40,292 nucleotides of DNA, taken from assembly GCA_947652615.1 (NCBI GenBank), contig CANTDX010000030.1, positions 1-40,292 of the forward strand, in the 5' to 3' direction. This document shows, piece by piece, positions 22,919 through 32,025 of the stretch. Numbering within the stretch: the stretch's first letter is position 1; each line of letters opens with the position of its first letter. The translations under genes and the position numbers were made by a program. Source of the DNA: an uncultured Dorea sp. (GTDB lineage Bacteria > Bacillota > Clostridia > Lachnospirales > Lachnospiraceae). The notes beneath the pieces are model-generated. The model had not been told where the DNA came from. It worked only from the letters and a program-made list of their open reading frames with translations, and did no database searches.

Positions 22919-24235
22919 ATGAGAATCCAGGAAGCGTTATCCATGTATGATAAGTTGAATATTCTGACGGATGCAGCCAAGTATGACGTGGCATGTACTT
23001 CTAGCGGGACATCGCGTAAGAGTGACGGGACAGGGATCGGAAGCTGCGAACAGTCGGGGATCTGTCACAGTTTCTCTGCCGACGGAAGATGTATCTCGCT
23101 TTTGAAGATACTTTTTACGAATGAATGTATATATGATTGTAAGTATTGTGTCAATAGGAGGAGCAATGATGTGGCGAGGGCATCCTTTACCCCGGACGAG
23201 GTGTGTACACTGACGATGGAATTCTACCGGAGAAACTATATCGAAGGATTGTTCTTAAGCTCCGGGATCTTAAGGAGCCCGGATTATACGATGGAGCTTC
23301 TGTATGCGACGCTCTATCGGCTGCGGCGGGAGTGTAATTTTCAGGGCTATATCCATGTGAAGGCGATTCCGGGGGCAAGTCCGGAGCTGGTGCAGCGTCT
23401 GGGATTCCTTGCGGACAGGATGAGCGTGAACCTGGAGCTTGCGACAGCGGAGAGCCTTAGGGCGCTGGCGCCCCACAAGACGCGGAAGAATATCCTGACG
23501 TCCATGCGTTTGGTACAGAACCGGATGACAGAGAATAAGCAGGAGCTTACCTTATACCGGAACGCACCGCGGTTTGTGCCGGCCGGTCAGAGTACCCAGA
23601 TGATCATAGGGGCGACGCCGGAGACAGATTATCAGATCATCCAGGTGGCGGAGTCTCTGTATCAGAAGTTTGAGCTTAAGCGGGTATTCTATTCGGCTTT
23701 CGTACATGTCAATAACGATGCCGCGCTTCCGGCAAAGACCGGGGAAGGCCCGCCGCTTCTCAGAGAGCACCGGCTGTATCAGGCAGACTGGCTGTTGAGG
23801 TATTATCATTTCAGGGCTGAGGAGCTTCTGACGGAGGAGAATCCGAATTTTAACATCTTGTTTGATCCGAAGTGTAATTGGGCTTTGAAGCATCTTGAGG
23901 AATTCCCGGTGGAGGTGAACCGGGCGGATTATAAGATGCTGCTTCGTGTGCCTGGTATCGGATATAAGTCGGCGGTGCGGATCGTGAAGGCGAGAAGGCT
24001 TGGTACTCTGGATTTCGCAGATCTTAAGAAGATCGGGGTGGTGCTTAAGAGGGCGCTGTATTTTATCACCTGCGGCGGCAGGATGATGTATCCCACGAAG
24101 TTGGACGAGGATTATATCACACGGAACCTGCTTGCCACAGGCGAGAAGCTTCCCAGAGAGGTCAGGGAGATGGGGTATCGGCAATTGTCGTTGTTTGAAG
24201 GAGGCTGGAATGAAGACGGTATATGTGTGCAGTGA
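22919..24235 (+). CDS. Putative DNA modification/repair radical SAM protein
   Basis: A 438-residue radical S-adenosylmethionine enzyme of the TIGR03916 type (putative DNA modification/repair; no proven reaction). The [4Fe-4S] motif Cys70-x3-Cys74-x2-Cys77 is in FTNECIYDCKYCVNR, preceded by further cysteines at 26, 43, 49 and 58. The radical SAM barrel spans about 60-300. A helix-hairpin-helix, LLRVPGIGYKSAVRIVKARRLG (341-362), indicates non-specific DNA binding. The tail contains Gln422-Leu-Ser-Leu-Phe426, which matches the QL[SD]LF consensus for binding the DNA polymerase sliding clamp. The next gene overlaps by 26 nt and is its constant partner. The SOS-type promoter immediately upstream fits damage induction. 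The substrate lesion is unknown. Confidence 0.9.
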   Translation: MRIQEALSMYDKLNILTDAAKYDVACTSSGTSRKSDGTGIGSCEQSGICHSFSADGRCISLLKILFTNECIYDCKYCVNRRSNDVARASFTPDEVCTLTMEFYRRNYIEGLFLSSGILRSPDYTMELLYATLYRLRRECNFQGYIHVKAIPGASPELVQRLGFLADRMSVNLELATAESLRALAPHKTRKNILTSMRLVQNRMTENKQELTLYRNAPRFVPAGQSTQMIIGATPETDYQIIQVAESLYQKFELKRVFYSAFVHVNNDAALPAKTGEGPPLLREHRLYQADWLLRYYHFRAEELLTEENPNFNILFDPKCNWALKHLEEFPVEVNRADYKMLLRVPGIGYKSAVRIVKARRLGTLDFADLKKIGVVLKRALYFITCGGRMMYPTKLDEDYITRNLLATGEKLPREVREMGYRQLSLFEGGWNEDGICVQ

Positions 24236-24974
24236 TACGGTTACGGGGATATTTTCGGGAATCTATGATGCCTGGAAGTCGAGGAAGAGAGAAGAAGAAT
24301 GCGAGATTGCGCTGCGGGGGATGTTAGATCAGCAATTATTCTGTGATTATGTGGAGGTGGAGGAGACGGAACACAAGGCGGACGCAGTGGAGGCGCTGAT
24401 CCGTAAGCATCTGGGAATGCGCGCCTACCATGACATTTACCATGCGGTACTTTCAGCAGATCCTAAGAAGGGGGATGCTGTGCTGGGAACCATGCTTACG
24501 GCAAGAGAGATACCGGACAGTACGAAGATCATGGATCATCTGAGCCATCCCAAGGTGGAGAAGGTCTTTGAACTGTACAGGAATGTGTTTGGAGAAACTC
24601 ACAGTTATAAGGGGTTCTTACGTTTCAGGGAACTTAAGAATGGTGTGTTGTACGCTGGGATCGAACCGAAGAATCAGATCTTGACGTGCCTTGCTCCTCA
24701 TTTTGCGGACCGCCTTCCAACAGAGAACTGGATGATCCACGATAAGACGCATAAGATGTTTGCGGTTCATGAGGCGGGAAAGCAGTGGGTGATCCTTTGG
24801 GGGGATACCTTCGATGAAGAAGTGTTTGAGCAGGTGTCTGACAGAGAGGAAGAATATACAAGGCTGTGGAAGGGGTTCTGTCAGACGATCGCCATTGAAT
24901 CCCGCAGGAATCCGCGGTGTCAGCTGCAGCATCTTCCGCTTCGTTATCGGAGTGAGATGGTGGAGTTCGGTTAG
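24210..24974 (+). CDS. TIGR03915-type DNA metabolism protein (radical SAM partner)
   Basis: A 254-residue protein of the SAM-linked DNA metabolism family (TIGR03915/DUF4130), which in other genomes always accompanies the radical SAM protein and is sometimes fused to a uracil-DNA-glycosylase-like domain; here there is no fusion. Its function is unproven. Visible features: MKTVYVCSDTVTGIFSGIYDAW at the N-terminus, HPKVEKVFELYRNVFGETHSYKGFLRFREL (about 113-142), and the C-terminal signature NPRCQLQHLPLRYRSEMVEF (234-253). ATG 24210, inside the end of the preceding gene in another frame, is chosen for GAAGGAGG just upstream. The 26-nt overlap implies coupled translation and a stoichiometric complex. 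Confidence 0.88.
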   Translation: MKTVYVCSDTVTGIFSGIYDAWKSRKREEECEIALRGMLDQQLFCDYVEVEETEHKADAVEALIRKHLGMRAYHDIYHAVLSADPKKGDAVLGTMLTAREIPDSTKIMDHLSHPKVEKVFELYRNVFGETHSYKGFLRFRELKNGVLYAGIEPKNQILTCLAPHFADRLPTENWMIHDKTHKMFAVHEAGKQWVILWGDTFDEEVFEQVSDREEEYTRLWKGFCQTIAIESRRNPRCQLQHLPLRYRSEMVEFG

Positions 24975-24976
24975 TA

Positions 24977-25006
24977 TTTACAGATAGAAGCCGCCTGTGG
25001 TATGAT
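24977..25006 (+). promoter_or_regulatory. Possible internal promoter ahead of the helicase gene
   Basis: TTTACA (24977-24982), an 18-bp spacer and TATGAT (25001-25006). No LexA box is present (GAACAAGCAAC near 25029 has only one half-site). The helicase may thus be read both from the SOS promoter and from this one. Confidence 0.4.
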
Positions 25007-25039
25007 GGTAACGGAATTCGATGGGAGTGAACAAGCAAC

Positions 25040-27400
25040 ATGGAACAGCCTTACATTCGTATATCCGTGCGCAATCTGGTAGAATTTATCCTGCGGGGCG
25101 GAGACATAGACAACAGGACAGCGGGAGCAGATAAGGACGCCATGCTGATGGGCGGGAAGATTCACCGCAAGATCCAGAAGCAGATGAAGGCCGGATATCA
25201 TGCGGAGGTTCCGTTGAAGTATGAGGCGGCATGTAAGGGTTTTGTGCTGTCTGTGGAGGGGCGCGCCGATGGTGTGATCGAATGCCCGGAAGGGATTGTG
25301 ATCGATGAGATCAAAGGTATTTTCAGAGATCTGGAGTTCCTGTTGGAGCCGGTACCGGTCCATCTGGCGCAGGCCAAATGCTATGCGTTTATCTATGCGA
25401 ATGTCCATAAGCTTGAAGAGATCGGTGTACAGATGACATACTGCAATATGGATACGGAGGAGATCAGACGTTTTCAGAGCGTCTATTCCTATGAGGTGCT
25501 CAAGGAATGGTTCTTCGGTATTATAGGACAGTATGAGAAGTGGGCCAGATATCAGATTGAGTGGAAGAAGAAGAGGAATGATTCGATCCGAAAGATTGTA
25601 TTTCCATTTGAATACAGGGAAGGGCAGAAGCTGTTGGCGGAATCTGTGTATCGGACGATCCTGCGCAGGAAGAAGCTGTTTATACAGGCGCCTACCGGAG
25701 TTGGGAAGACGATTTCGACGGTGTTTCCGGCTGTGAAGGCGATTGGGGAGGGGCTTGGGGAGAAGATCTTCTATCTGACGGCGAAGACCATCACGCGGAC
25801 GGTTGCATGGCAGGCGTTTGACACATTAAGGGAGCAGTGCCTGCGTATGAAAGTGATCGTTCTCACAGCGAAGGAGAAGATCTGTTTCTGTGAAGAGATG
25901 GAATGTAATCCGGATGCCTGCCCTTATGCAAAGGGGCATTATGACAGGGTGAATGATGCGGTATATGAGCTGATCACTGCTTCGGATGAGATGAGTCGGG
26001 AGATACTTGTAGAACAGGCGAGGAAGTGGAAGGTATGTCCCCATGAGATGAGCCTGGATGTTTCCCTCTGGGTGGATGCAATTATCTGTGACTATAACTA
26101 TGTGTTTGATCCCAATGCACATCTGCGGCGGTTCTTTGGAGAGGGTAACAAAGGAGAATATCTCTTCCTGATCGATGAGGCGCACAATCTGGTGGAACGT
26201 GGGAGGAAGATGTATAGCGCCGAGATCTGCAAAGAAGATTTCTTGAAGCTTAAGAGGATATTAGGACACAGGGATGCGAAGCTTGTAAGGAAGATCAGTG
26301 CGTGTAATAAGCAGCTCCTTGCTCTGAAGAGGGAGTGCGGGGATTATCAGGTCTTGAACAGCGTATCCCATATCTATCTGAGATTAGTGTCGCTGATGGC
26401 GGAGATGGAACGGTATCTGGAAGAATGCCAGGAGGAGGAGATACGCAGGGAAGTGTTGGACCTGTATTTTTCTGTAAGGATGTTTGTAAGTATTCATGAT
26501 AAGCTGGATGAGAATTACATGATCTATTCAGAGCTTGAAGATACGGGAAGGTTTAAGCTGCAGCTTTTCTGTGTCAATCCTGCCAGATGCCTGCAGGAGT
26601 TTCTGGATAAGGGGAACAGTACGGTGTTCTTTTCTGCGACCCTGCTTCCAATCCACTATTATAAGAAGCTTCTCAGTACGGTCAAAGATGATTATGCGAT
26701 CTATGCAGAATCTCCGTTTGATGCGAAGAAGCGTAAGCTTCTGATCGGCGCGGACGTCAGTACCAAATATACCAGACGCGGGAAAGAGATGTATGGGCGG
26801 TATGCCAGGTATCTTATAGAGACGGCACGTGCGAAGGCTGGGAATTATTTGGCATTTTTTCCATCTTATCGTTTCATGGAGGAAGTCTATGAGGAATTTC
26901 TTGAGATGCTGAAGGAGGATGCCGAAGAAGAGATCGAATATGTGATGCAGTCCCAGTATATGTCAGAGGAGGCAAGGGAGATCTTTCTTGAGAATTTTGA
27001 AGAGGCGAAGGAGCACAGCCTGATCGGGTTCTGCGTATTGGGCGGGATTTTCTCAGAGGGGATTGATCTGGCAGAGGATAAGCTGATCGGAGCTATGGTT
27101 GTAGGTACAGGGCTCCCCCAGGTCTGTACAGAGAGAGAGCTGCTGAAGACATATTTCGATTCGCAGGGGCTGCGGGGCTTTGATTATGCCTATCTCTATC
27201 CGGGAATGAACAAGGTGCTGCAGTCAGCCGGGAGGGTGATCCGTACAGATGAGGACAGAGGGGTAGTTCTTCTGCTGGATGAGAGATTTCTTGATGTAAG
27301 ATATCGGGAGACATTTCCCAGGGAATGGAAGGAATATGAACTCTGCACGGCAAGAAATGTATCTCAGAAAGTGCAGGAATTCTGGAATGGAGGAATATAG
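25040..27400 (+). CDS. PD-(D/E)XK nuclease / XPD-DinG-type helicase fusion
   Basis: This 786-residue protein has an N-terminal Cas4/RecB-like nuclease domain fused to a superfamily 2 iron-sulphur helicase. Nuclease motifs: Asp77 in GRADGVI, Asp89-Glu90-Ile-Lys92 in IDEIKG, and Gln111-x3-Tyr115, the RecB-type QxxxY. Helicase motifs: Walker A APTGVGKT (217-224), a cysteine cluster Cys282/284/289/294 with Cys333 for the XPD-type Fe-S site, DEAH at 379-382, SATLLP, and motif VI QSAGRVIRTDEDRG near the C-terminus. Such proteins are thought to be 5'-3' DNA helicases in repair or R-loop removal. It follows the radical SAM pair by 65 nt, and the next gene starts 1 nt after its stop. The nuclease domain appears intact, so unwinding and cleavage may be coupled. 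Confidence 0.9.
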   Translation: MEQPYIRISVRNLVEFILRGGDIDNRTAGADKDAMLMGGKIHRKIQKQMKAGYHAEVPLKYEAACKGFVLSVEGRADGVIECPEGIVIDEIKGIFRDLEFLLEPVPVHLAQAKCYAFIYANVHKLEEIGVQMTYCNMDTEEIRRFQSVYSYEVLKEWFFGIIGQYEKWARYQIEWKKKRNDSIRKIVFPFEYREGQKLLAESVYRTILRRKKLFIQAPTGVGKTISTVFPAVKAIGEGLGEKIFYLTAKTITRTVAWQAFDTLREQCLRMKVIVLTAKEKICFCEEMECNPDACPYAKGHYDRVNDAVYELITASDEMSREILVEQARKWKVCPHEMSLDVSLWVDAIICDYNYVFDPNAHLRRFFGEGNKGEYLFLIDEAHNLVERGRKMYSAEICKEDFLKLKRILGHRDAKLVRKISACNKQLLALKRECGDYQVLNSVSHIYLRLVSLMAEMERYLEECQEEEIRREVLDLYFSVRMFVSIHDKLDENYMIYSELEDTGRFKLQLFCVNPARCLQEFLDKGNSTVFFSATLLPIHYYKKLLSTVKDDYAIYAESPFDAKKRKLLIGADVSTKYTRRGKEMYGRYARYLIETARAKAGNYLAFFPSYRFMEEVYEEFLEMLKEDAEEEIEYVMQSQYMSEEAREIFLENFEEAKEHSLIGFCVLGGIFSEGIDLAEDKLIGAMVVGTGLPQVCTERELLKTYFDSQGLRGFDYAYLYPGMNKVLQSAGRVIRTDEDRGVVLLLDERFLDVRYRETFPREWKEYELCTARNVSQKVQEFWNGGI

Positions 27401-28123
27401 ATGAGGAAGAGAAGCGGGATTTTTGACGGCAAGACTGTGCTGCCTGTGACGGCGGCGTCTTTTGCCATGGTTTTTCTTATTATGTCCATGCTGCTCACCA
27501 GCTTCCAGGCGGTGATCTATGGTGATCCGAATTATCGGTTCTATGAGAAGGAGTATGAGAAGTATAAGGTGACGGAGCCGCTTGCTATGGAGCTTGAGGA
27601 TGTGATGGAAGTGACAGGCCATATGATGGATTATCTGATCGGAAGAGAGGAAGAGTTGTCTATAGTGACGGATGTGGACGGACAGACTCAGGATTTCTTT
27701 AACGAGCAGGATCGGTTTCATATGGCGGATGTGAGGAAGCTGTTCCTTGGAGGTCTTAAGGTTCGGAATCTGTGCGCTGCGGCAGCGCTCTTTTTGATCG
27801 CCGGTCTTATCATCGCGAAGACAGACTGGAAGCGTCTGCTTCCCAGGGCGTATCTCTGGGCCCTGGGGATTCTGCTTGTGGTGATCCTATTGCTGGCGGC
27901 AGCGTTTTCTATAGATTTTACCAGATGTTTTACGATCTTTCATGAGATCTTTTTCACCAACGACCTGTGGATGTTCAATCCGAGTAAGGATTATATGATC
28001 CGTATGCTGCCGGAAGGGTTCTTTTTTGATATGGTGATCCGTATTGGGATGACGTTTGTGGGGATGCTGCTTGCGGTGGGGGGACTCATGTTTGGGGTTA
28101 TCCGGATGTCCCGGCGCTGCTGA
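27401..28123 (+). CDS. TIGR01906 family membrane protein
   Basis: A 240-residue integral membrane protein of the TIGR01906/DUF1461 family; function unknown. Four membrane segments are visible: about 14-38, 119-138, 147-168 and 207-232. An outside loop between the first two carries charged and aromatic residues (GDPNYRFYEKEYEKYKV, then LIGREEEL) and resembles the family's conserved extracytoplasmic region. Its ATG follows the helicase stop with no gap and uses GGAGGAA inside the helicase's end, so it is co-expressed with that gene. Whether it takes part in repair or is a hitch-hiker cannot be told. Confidence 0.85.
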   Translation: MRKRSGIFDGKTVLPVTAASFAMVFLIMSMLLTSFQAVIYGDPNYRFYEKEYEKYKVTEPLAMELEDVMEVTGHMMDYLIGREEELSIVTDVDGQTQDFFNEQDRFHMADVRKLFLGGLKVRNLCAAAALFLIAGLIIAKTDWKRLLPRAYLWALGILLVVILLLAAAFSIDFTRCFTIFHEIFFTNDLWMFNPSKDYMIRMLPEGFFFDMVIRIGMTFVGMLLAVGGLMFGVIRMSRRC

Positions 28124-28148
28124 TGTTACTGACGTTGGGTATATATTG

Positions 28149-28178
28149 TTGGAATAGTTGATAGATTTGTGGTACAAT
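28149..28178 (+). promoter_or_regulatory. Candidate purL promoter
   Basis: TTGGAA (28149-28154), 18-bp spacer, TACAAT (28173-28178), 41 nt before the purL start. I see no purine riboswitch or PurR box in the 96-nt gap. Confidence 0.5.
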
Positions 28179-28219
28179 GTTACCAGTGAACAGAAGATAT
28201 CAGGTATGGAGGATGAATT

Positions 28220-31200
28220 ATGAGTGGTGTTAGACGAGTATACGTGGAGAAGAAAGAAGGATTTGGGGTACAGGCTCAGGACTTGAAGCAGGAGATCGGA
28301 AGTTATCTCGGGATCAAGGATGTGGCGGACGTAAGGGTGCTGATCCGGTATGATGTGGAGAATATATCCGATGAGACATTTGAGAAAGCGTGTAACGGTG
28401 TATTTGCGGAACCTCCGGTGGATATGCTGTATCATGAAGAGTTCCCGGCCGCACAGGGGAGCAGAGTATTCTCTGTAGAATTTCTGCCGGGACAGTTTGA
28501 TCAGAGGGCAGATTCTGCCGTTCAGTGCGTACAGTTTATCAAGGAAGACGAGCAGCCGGTGATCCAGACGGCGACTACTTATGTGGTCCAGGGAACGGAC
28601 GGAGAGATCTCTGACGAAGAGTTCGACGTAATCAAAGCGCACTGCATTAATCCGGTGGATTCCAGGGAGACCGGGATGGAGAAGCCAGATACTCTGGCGG
28701 CGAGATTCGACGAGCCGGAGGATGTGATCATTTTTGACGGCTTCAAGGACATGGAAGAAGAGAAGCTTAAGGCGCTGTATGAATCTCTGGGACTTGCCAT
28801 GACTTTTAAGGATTTTCAGCATATTCAGAAGTATTTTGAAGGGGAAGAAAAGAGGGATCCGTCCATGACAGAGATCCGTGTGCTGGATACATACTGGTCT
28901 GACCACTGCCGTCATACAACGTTTTCGACAGAGCTTACGAAGGTGTCCTTTGGGGAAGGAGACTATAAGAAGCCGATCGAAGATACCTACAGGCAGTATC
29001 TTGAGGATCACAGCGAGATCTTTAAGGGGAGGGAAGATAAGTTTGTATGCCTGATGGATCTGGCGCTTATGGCGATGCGTAAGCTCAAGAGAGAAGGGAA
29101 GCTTACAGATCAGGAGGAGTCGGACGAGATCAATGCCTGCAGCATCGTTGTACCGGTTGAGGTAGACGGTATAGAGGAAGAGTGGCTTGTGAATTTCAAG
29201 AACGAGACGCATAACCATCCAACTGAGATCGAGCCTTTCGGCGGTGCGGCTACCTGTCTTGGCGGTGCGATCCGTGATCCGCTGTCAGGACGTACATATG
29301 TATATCAGGCCATGCGTGTAACAGGGGCGGCAGATCCGACCGTATCAGTCAGGGATACCATGAAGGGGAAGCTTCCGCAGAAGAAGCTGGTCCGCGAGGC
29401 GGCCCACGGTTATAGTTCGTACGGTAACCAGATCGGTCTTGCGACGGGGATGGTGAAGGAGATCTATCACCCGAATTATGCGGCGAAGCGTATGGAGATC
29501 GGAGCGGTACTGGGAGCGGCTCCGAGACGGGCGGTGATCCGTGAGACGTCGGATCCAGGGGATATCATCATCCTGCTTGGCGGACGTACCGGGAGAGACG
29601 GCTGCGGTGGCGCGACCGGCTCCTCCAAGGTGCATACGGAGGAATCTACGAAGACCTGCGGCGCAGAGGTACAGAAGGGCAATCCGCCGACGGAACGCAA
29701 GATACAGCGTTTGTTCCGGAGGGAGGAAGTCAGCAGCCTGATCAAGAAATGTAATGATTTCGGCGCAGGCGGAGTTTCGGTTGCGATCGGAGAACTGGCG
29801 GACGGCCTTAAGGTGGATCTGGACAAGGTGCCTAAGAAATATGCCGGCCTTGACGGGACGGAGATTGCGATCTCCGAATCTCAGGAGCGTATGGCAGTCG
29901 TGGTAGATCCTAAGGATGTAGATACCTTCATGGGATATGCCAGAGAGGAGAACTTAGAGGCGACCTGTGTTGCGGTTGTGACGGAGGAACCAAGGCTTGT
30001 GCTTTCCTGGAGAGGCAAGGAGATCGTGAATCTCTCACGTGCTTTCCTGGATACCAACGGGGCGCATCAGGAGACGGAGGTTGCTGTAGATATTCCGGAC
30101 AGAAAAGACAGTATCCTTGTAAGAGAAGAGATCCCGGATGTGAGAGCGAGATGGATGAGCACATTAAGCGATCTGAATGTATGCTCGCAGAAAGGTCTTG
30201 TAGAGATGTTCGACGGCTCCATCGGGGCGGCGTCCGTATTCATGCCTCACGGCGGCAGATATCAGACGACAGAGACACAGACTATGGTTGCGAAGCTTCC
30301 GGTGCTTAGAGGCGACTGTGACACGGTGACTATGATGAGCTACGGATTTGATCCTTATCTGTCTGACTGGAGCCCTTATCATGGTGCCGTATACGCGGTG
30401 ACAGAGTCGGTGGCGAAGATTGCGGCAGCCGGCGGCGACTGCGGTAAGATCCGTTTTACCTTCCAGGAATACTTCCGGCGCATGACGGAAGATCCGCACA
30501 GATGGAGCCAGCCCTTTGCGGCTCTCTTAGGCGCTTACAATGCCCAGCTTGGCTTTGGACTGCCGTCGATCGGAGGGAAAGACAGTATGTCCGGGACTTT
30601 CGAGGATATTGATGTTCCGCCGACACTGGTGTCATTTGCGGTAGATGTGGCCAGAGAGAAGGAGATCATTACACCGGAGCTTAAGAAGGCGGGAAGTAAG
30701 CTGATCTGGCTGCGTACGATGACGGATGAGTACGATATTCCGGTCTATGGGAAGGTGATGGAGCAGTACGGGAAGTTCACACAGGATATCCGTGAGGGCA
30801 GGATTTTGTCGGCCTATGCGCTGGACCGGCACGGCATTGCGGCAGCTGTCAGCAAGATGGCTTTCGGTAACCGGATGGGTGTTAAGATTGAGCATAATGT
30901 GGACGAGAGGGATCTGTTTGTGCCTGCATTCGGTGGTATTATTGCGGAGGTGCCGTCAGAGAAGGTCGGACAGCTTCAGATCACCTATACGGTGATTGGT
31001 GAGGTGTTGGATGAACCGGTGCTTTCCTACAGAGATATTTCGATTGCAATGGAAGAGGCAGAGGCAGCATGGAAGGAGCCGCTTGAGAAGGTGTTCCCGA
31101 CGAATTCCAAAGCCCAGGGGCAGGAGGAGAGGATCGAGAAAGGTCTGTATGAGACGAAGGATATCCATATCTGTGCTCATAAGATTGGACAGCCGACAGT

Positions 31201-31987
31201 ATTTATCCCGGTATTCCCGGGAACCAACTGTGAGTATGACAGCGCCAGGGCATTTGAGAGAGCCGGGGCGAAGACGATCGTCAAGGTATTCAGGAACCTG
31301 AATGCAGAGGATATTCTCGATTCAGTGAGCGTGTTCGAGCAGGCCATTGATCAGTCACAGATCATCATGTTTCCGGGCGGATTCAGTGCAGGTGATGAAC
31401 CGGACGGTTCTGCCAAGTTCTTTGCGACTGCGTTCCAGAATGCGAAGATGAAGGAAGCAGTGGAACGGCTGTTAAGAGAACGGGACGGGCTTGTGCTGGG
31501 TATCTGTAACGGATTCCAGACTCTGGTGAAGCTGGGGCTGGTTCCGAACGGTATGATCACTGGTCAGGATGAGGCGTCTCCGACGCTGACTTATAATACG
31601 ATCGGACGCCATATCTCGAAGATGGTATATACGAAAGTGGTCACCAACAAGTCGCCGTGGCTTCAGAAAGCGAAGCTTGGCGGAGTCTATACGAATCCGG
31701 CTTCTCACGGTGAGGGAAGATTTGTTGCGAATGGAGAATGGATCGATAAGCTTTTTGCGAACGGACAGGTTGCGACCCAGTATTGCGATCCGGCAGGGAA
31801 TATCACGATGGATGAAGAGTGGAATGTGAATGGCTCTTACTGTGCGATCGAGGGTATCACGAGCCCGGACGGAAGGGTATTTGGTAAGATGGCTCATTCC
31901 GAGAGACGTGCAAGGTCTGTGGCAGTGAACATATACGGGGAACAGGATCTTCAGATCTTCGAATCAGGTGTTGAATATTTTAAATAA
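28220..31987 (+). CDS. purL: Phosphoribosylformylglycinamidine synthase, single-chain
   Basis: This 1255-residue enzyme makes formylglycinamidine ribonucleotide from FGAR, ATP and glutamine: the fourth step of purine synthesis. It joins the PurS-like N-terminal, PurL synthetase and PurQ glutaminase parts in one chain, as in the clostridial clade (TIGR01857) rather than the split PurS/Q/L of Bacillus. The synthetase motif SDHCRHTTF (about 230) and NETHNHPTEIEPFGGAATCLGGAIRD are clear. The glutaminase triad is Cys1096 in GICNGFQTL with His1226 and Glu1228 in MAHSERRARS. Ribosome site GGAGGA precedes the start. It is not in a pur operon here; the following gene is convergent. Confidence 0.95.
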   Translation: MSGVRRVYVEKKEGFGVQAQDLKQEIGSYLGIKDVADVRVLIRYDVENISDETFEKACNGVFAEPPVDMLYHEEFPAAQGSRVFSVEFLPGQFDQRADSAVQCVQFIKEDEQPVIQTATTYVVQGTDGEISDEEFDVIKAHCINPVDSRETGMEKPDTLAARFDEPEDVIIFDGFKDMEEEKLKALYESLGLAMTFKDFQHIQKYFEGEEKRDPSMTEIRVLDTYWSDHCRHTTFSTELTKVSFGEGDYKKPIEDTYRQYLEDHSEIFKGREDKFVCLMDLALMAMRKLKREGKLTDQEESDEINACSIVVPVEVDGIEEEWLVNFKNETHNHPTEIEPFGGAATCLGGAIRDPLSGRTYVYQAMRVTGAADPTVSVRDTMKGKLPQKKLVREAAHGYSSYGNQIGLATGMVKEIYHPNYAAKRMEIGAVLGAAPRRAVIRETSDPGDIIILLGGRTGRDGCGGATGSSKVHTEESTKTCGAEVQKGNPPTERKIQRLFRREEVSSLIKKCNDFGAGGVSVAIGELADGLKVDLDKVPKKYAGLDGTEIAISESQERMAVVVDPKDVDTFMGYAREENLEATCVAVVTEEPRLVLSWRGKEIVNLSRAFLDTNGAHQETEVAVDIPDRKDSILVREEIPDVRARWMSTLSDLNVCSQKGLVEMFDGSIGAASVFMPHGGRYQTTETQTMVAKLPVLRGDCDTVTMMSYGFDPYLSDWSPYHGAVYAVTESVAKIAAAGGDCGKIRFTFQEYFRRMTEDPHRWSQPFAALLGAYNAQLGFGLPSIGGKDSMSGTFEDIDVPPTLVSFAVDVAREKEIITPELKKAGSKLIWLRTMTDEYDIPVYGKVMEQYGKFTQDIREGRILSAYALDRHGIAAAVSKMAFGNRMGVKIEHNVDERDLFVPAFGGIIAEVPSEKVGQLQITYTVIGEVLDEPVLSYRDISIAMEEAEAAWKEPLEKVFPTNSKAQGQEERIEKGLYETKDIHICAHKIGQPTVFIPVFPGTNCEYDSARAFERAGAKTIVKVFRNLNAEDILDSVSVFEQAIDQSQIIMFPGGFSAGDEPDGSAKFFATAFQNAKMKEAVERLLRERDGLVLGICNGFQTLVKLGLVPNGMITGQDEASPTLTYNTIGRHISKMVYTKVVTNKSPWLQKAKLGGVYTNPASHGEGRFVANGEWIDKLFANGQVATQYCDPAGNITMDEEWNVNGSYCAIEGITSPDGRVFGKMAHSERRARSVAVNIYGEQDLQIFESGVEYFK

Positions 31988-32025
31988 GATATGTGATACT
32001 CACGACAGATTTATCTGACGTTTAG

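Noticed and set aside
25029..25039. Third LexA box (GAACAAGCAAC) before the helicase gene
   Set aside because: Only one half-site matches; the second half is AAC instead of GTTC.
27887..29218. 443-codon open frame on the minus strand across the TIGR01906/purL boundary
   Set aside because: It runs antisense through two well-supported genes and the promoter between them; low-complexity composition, no start signal.
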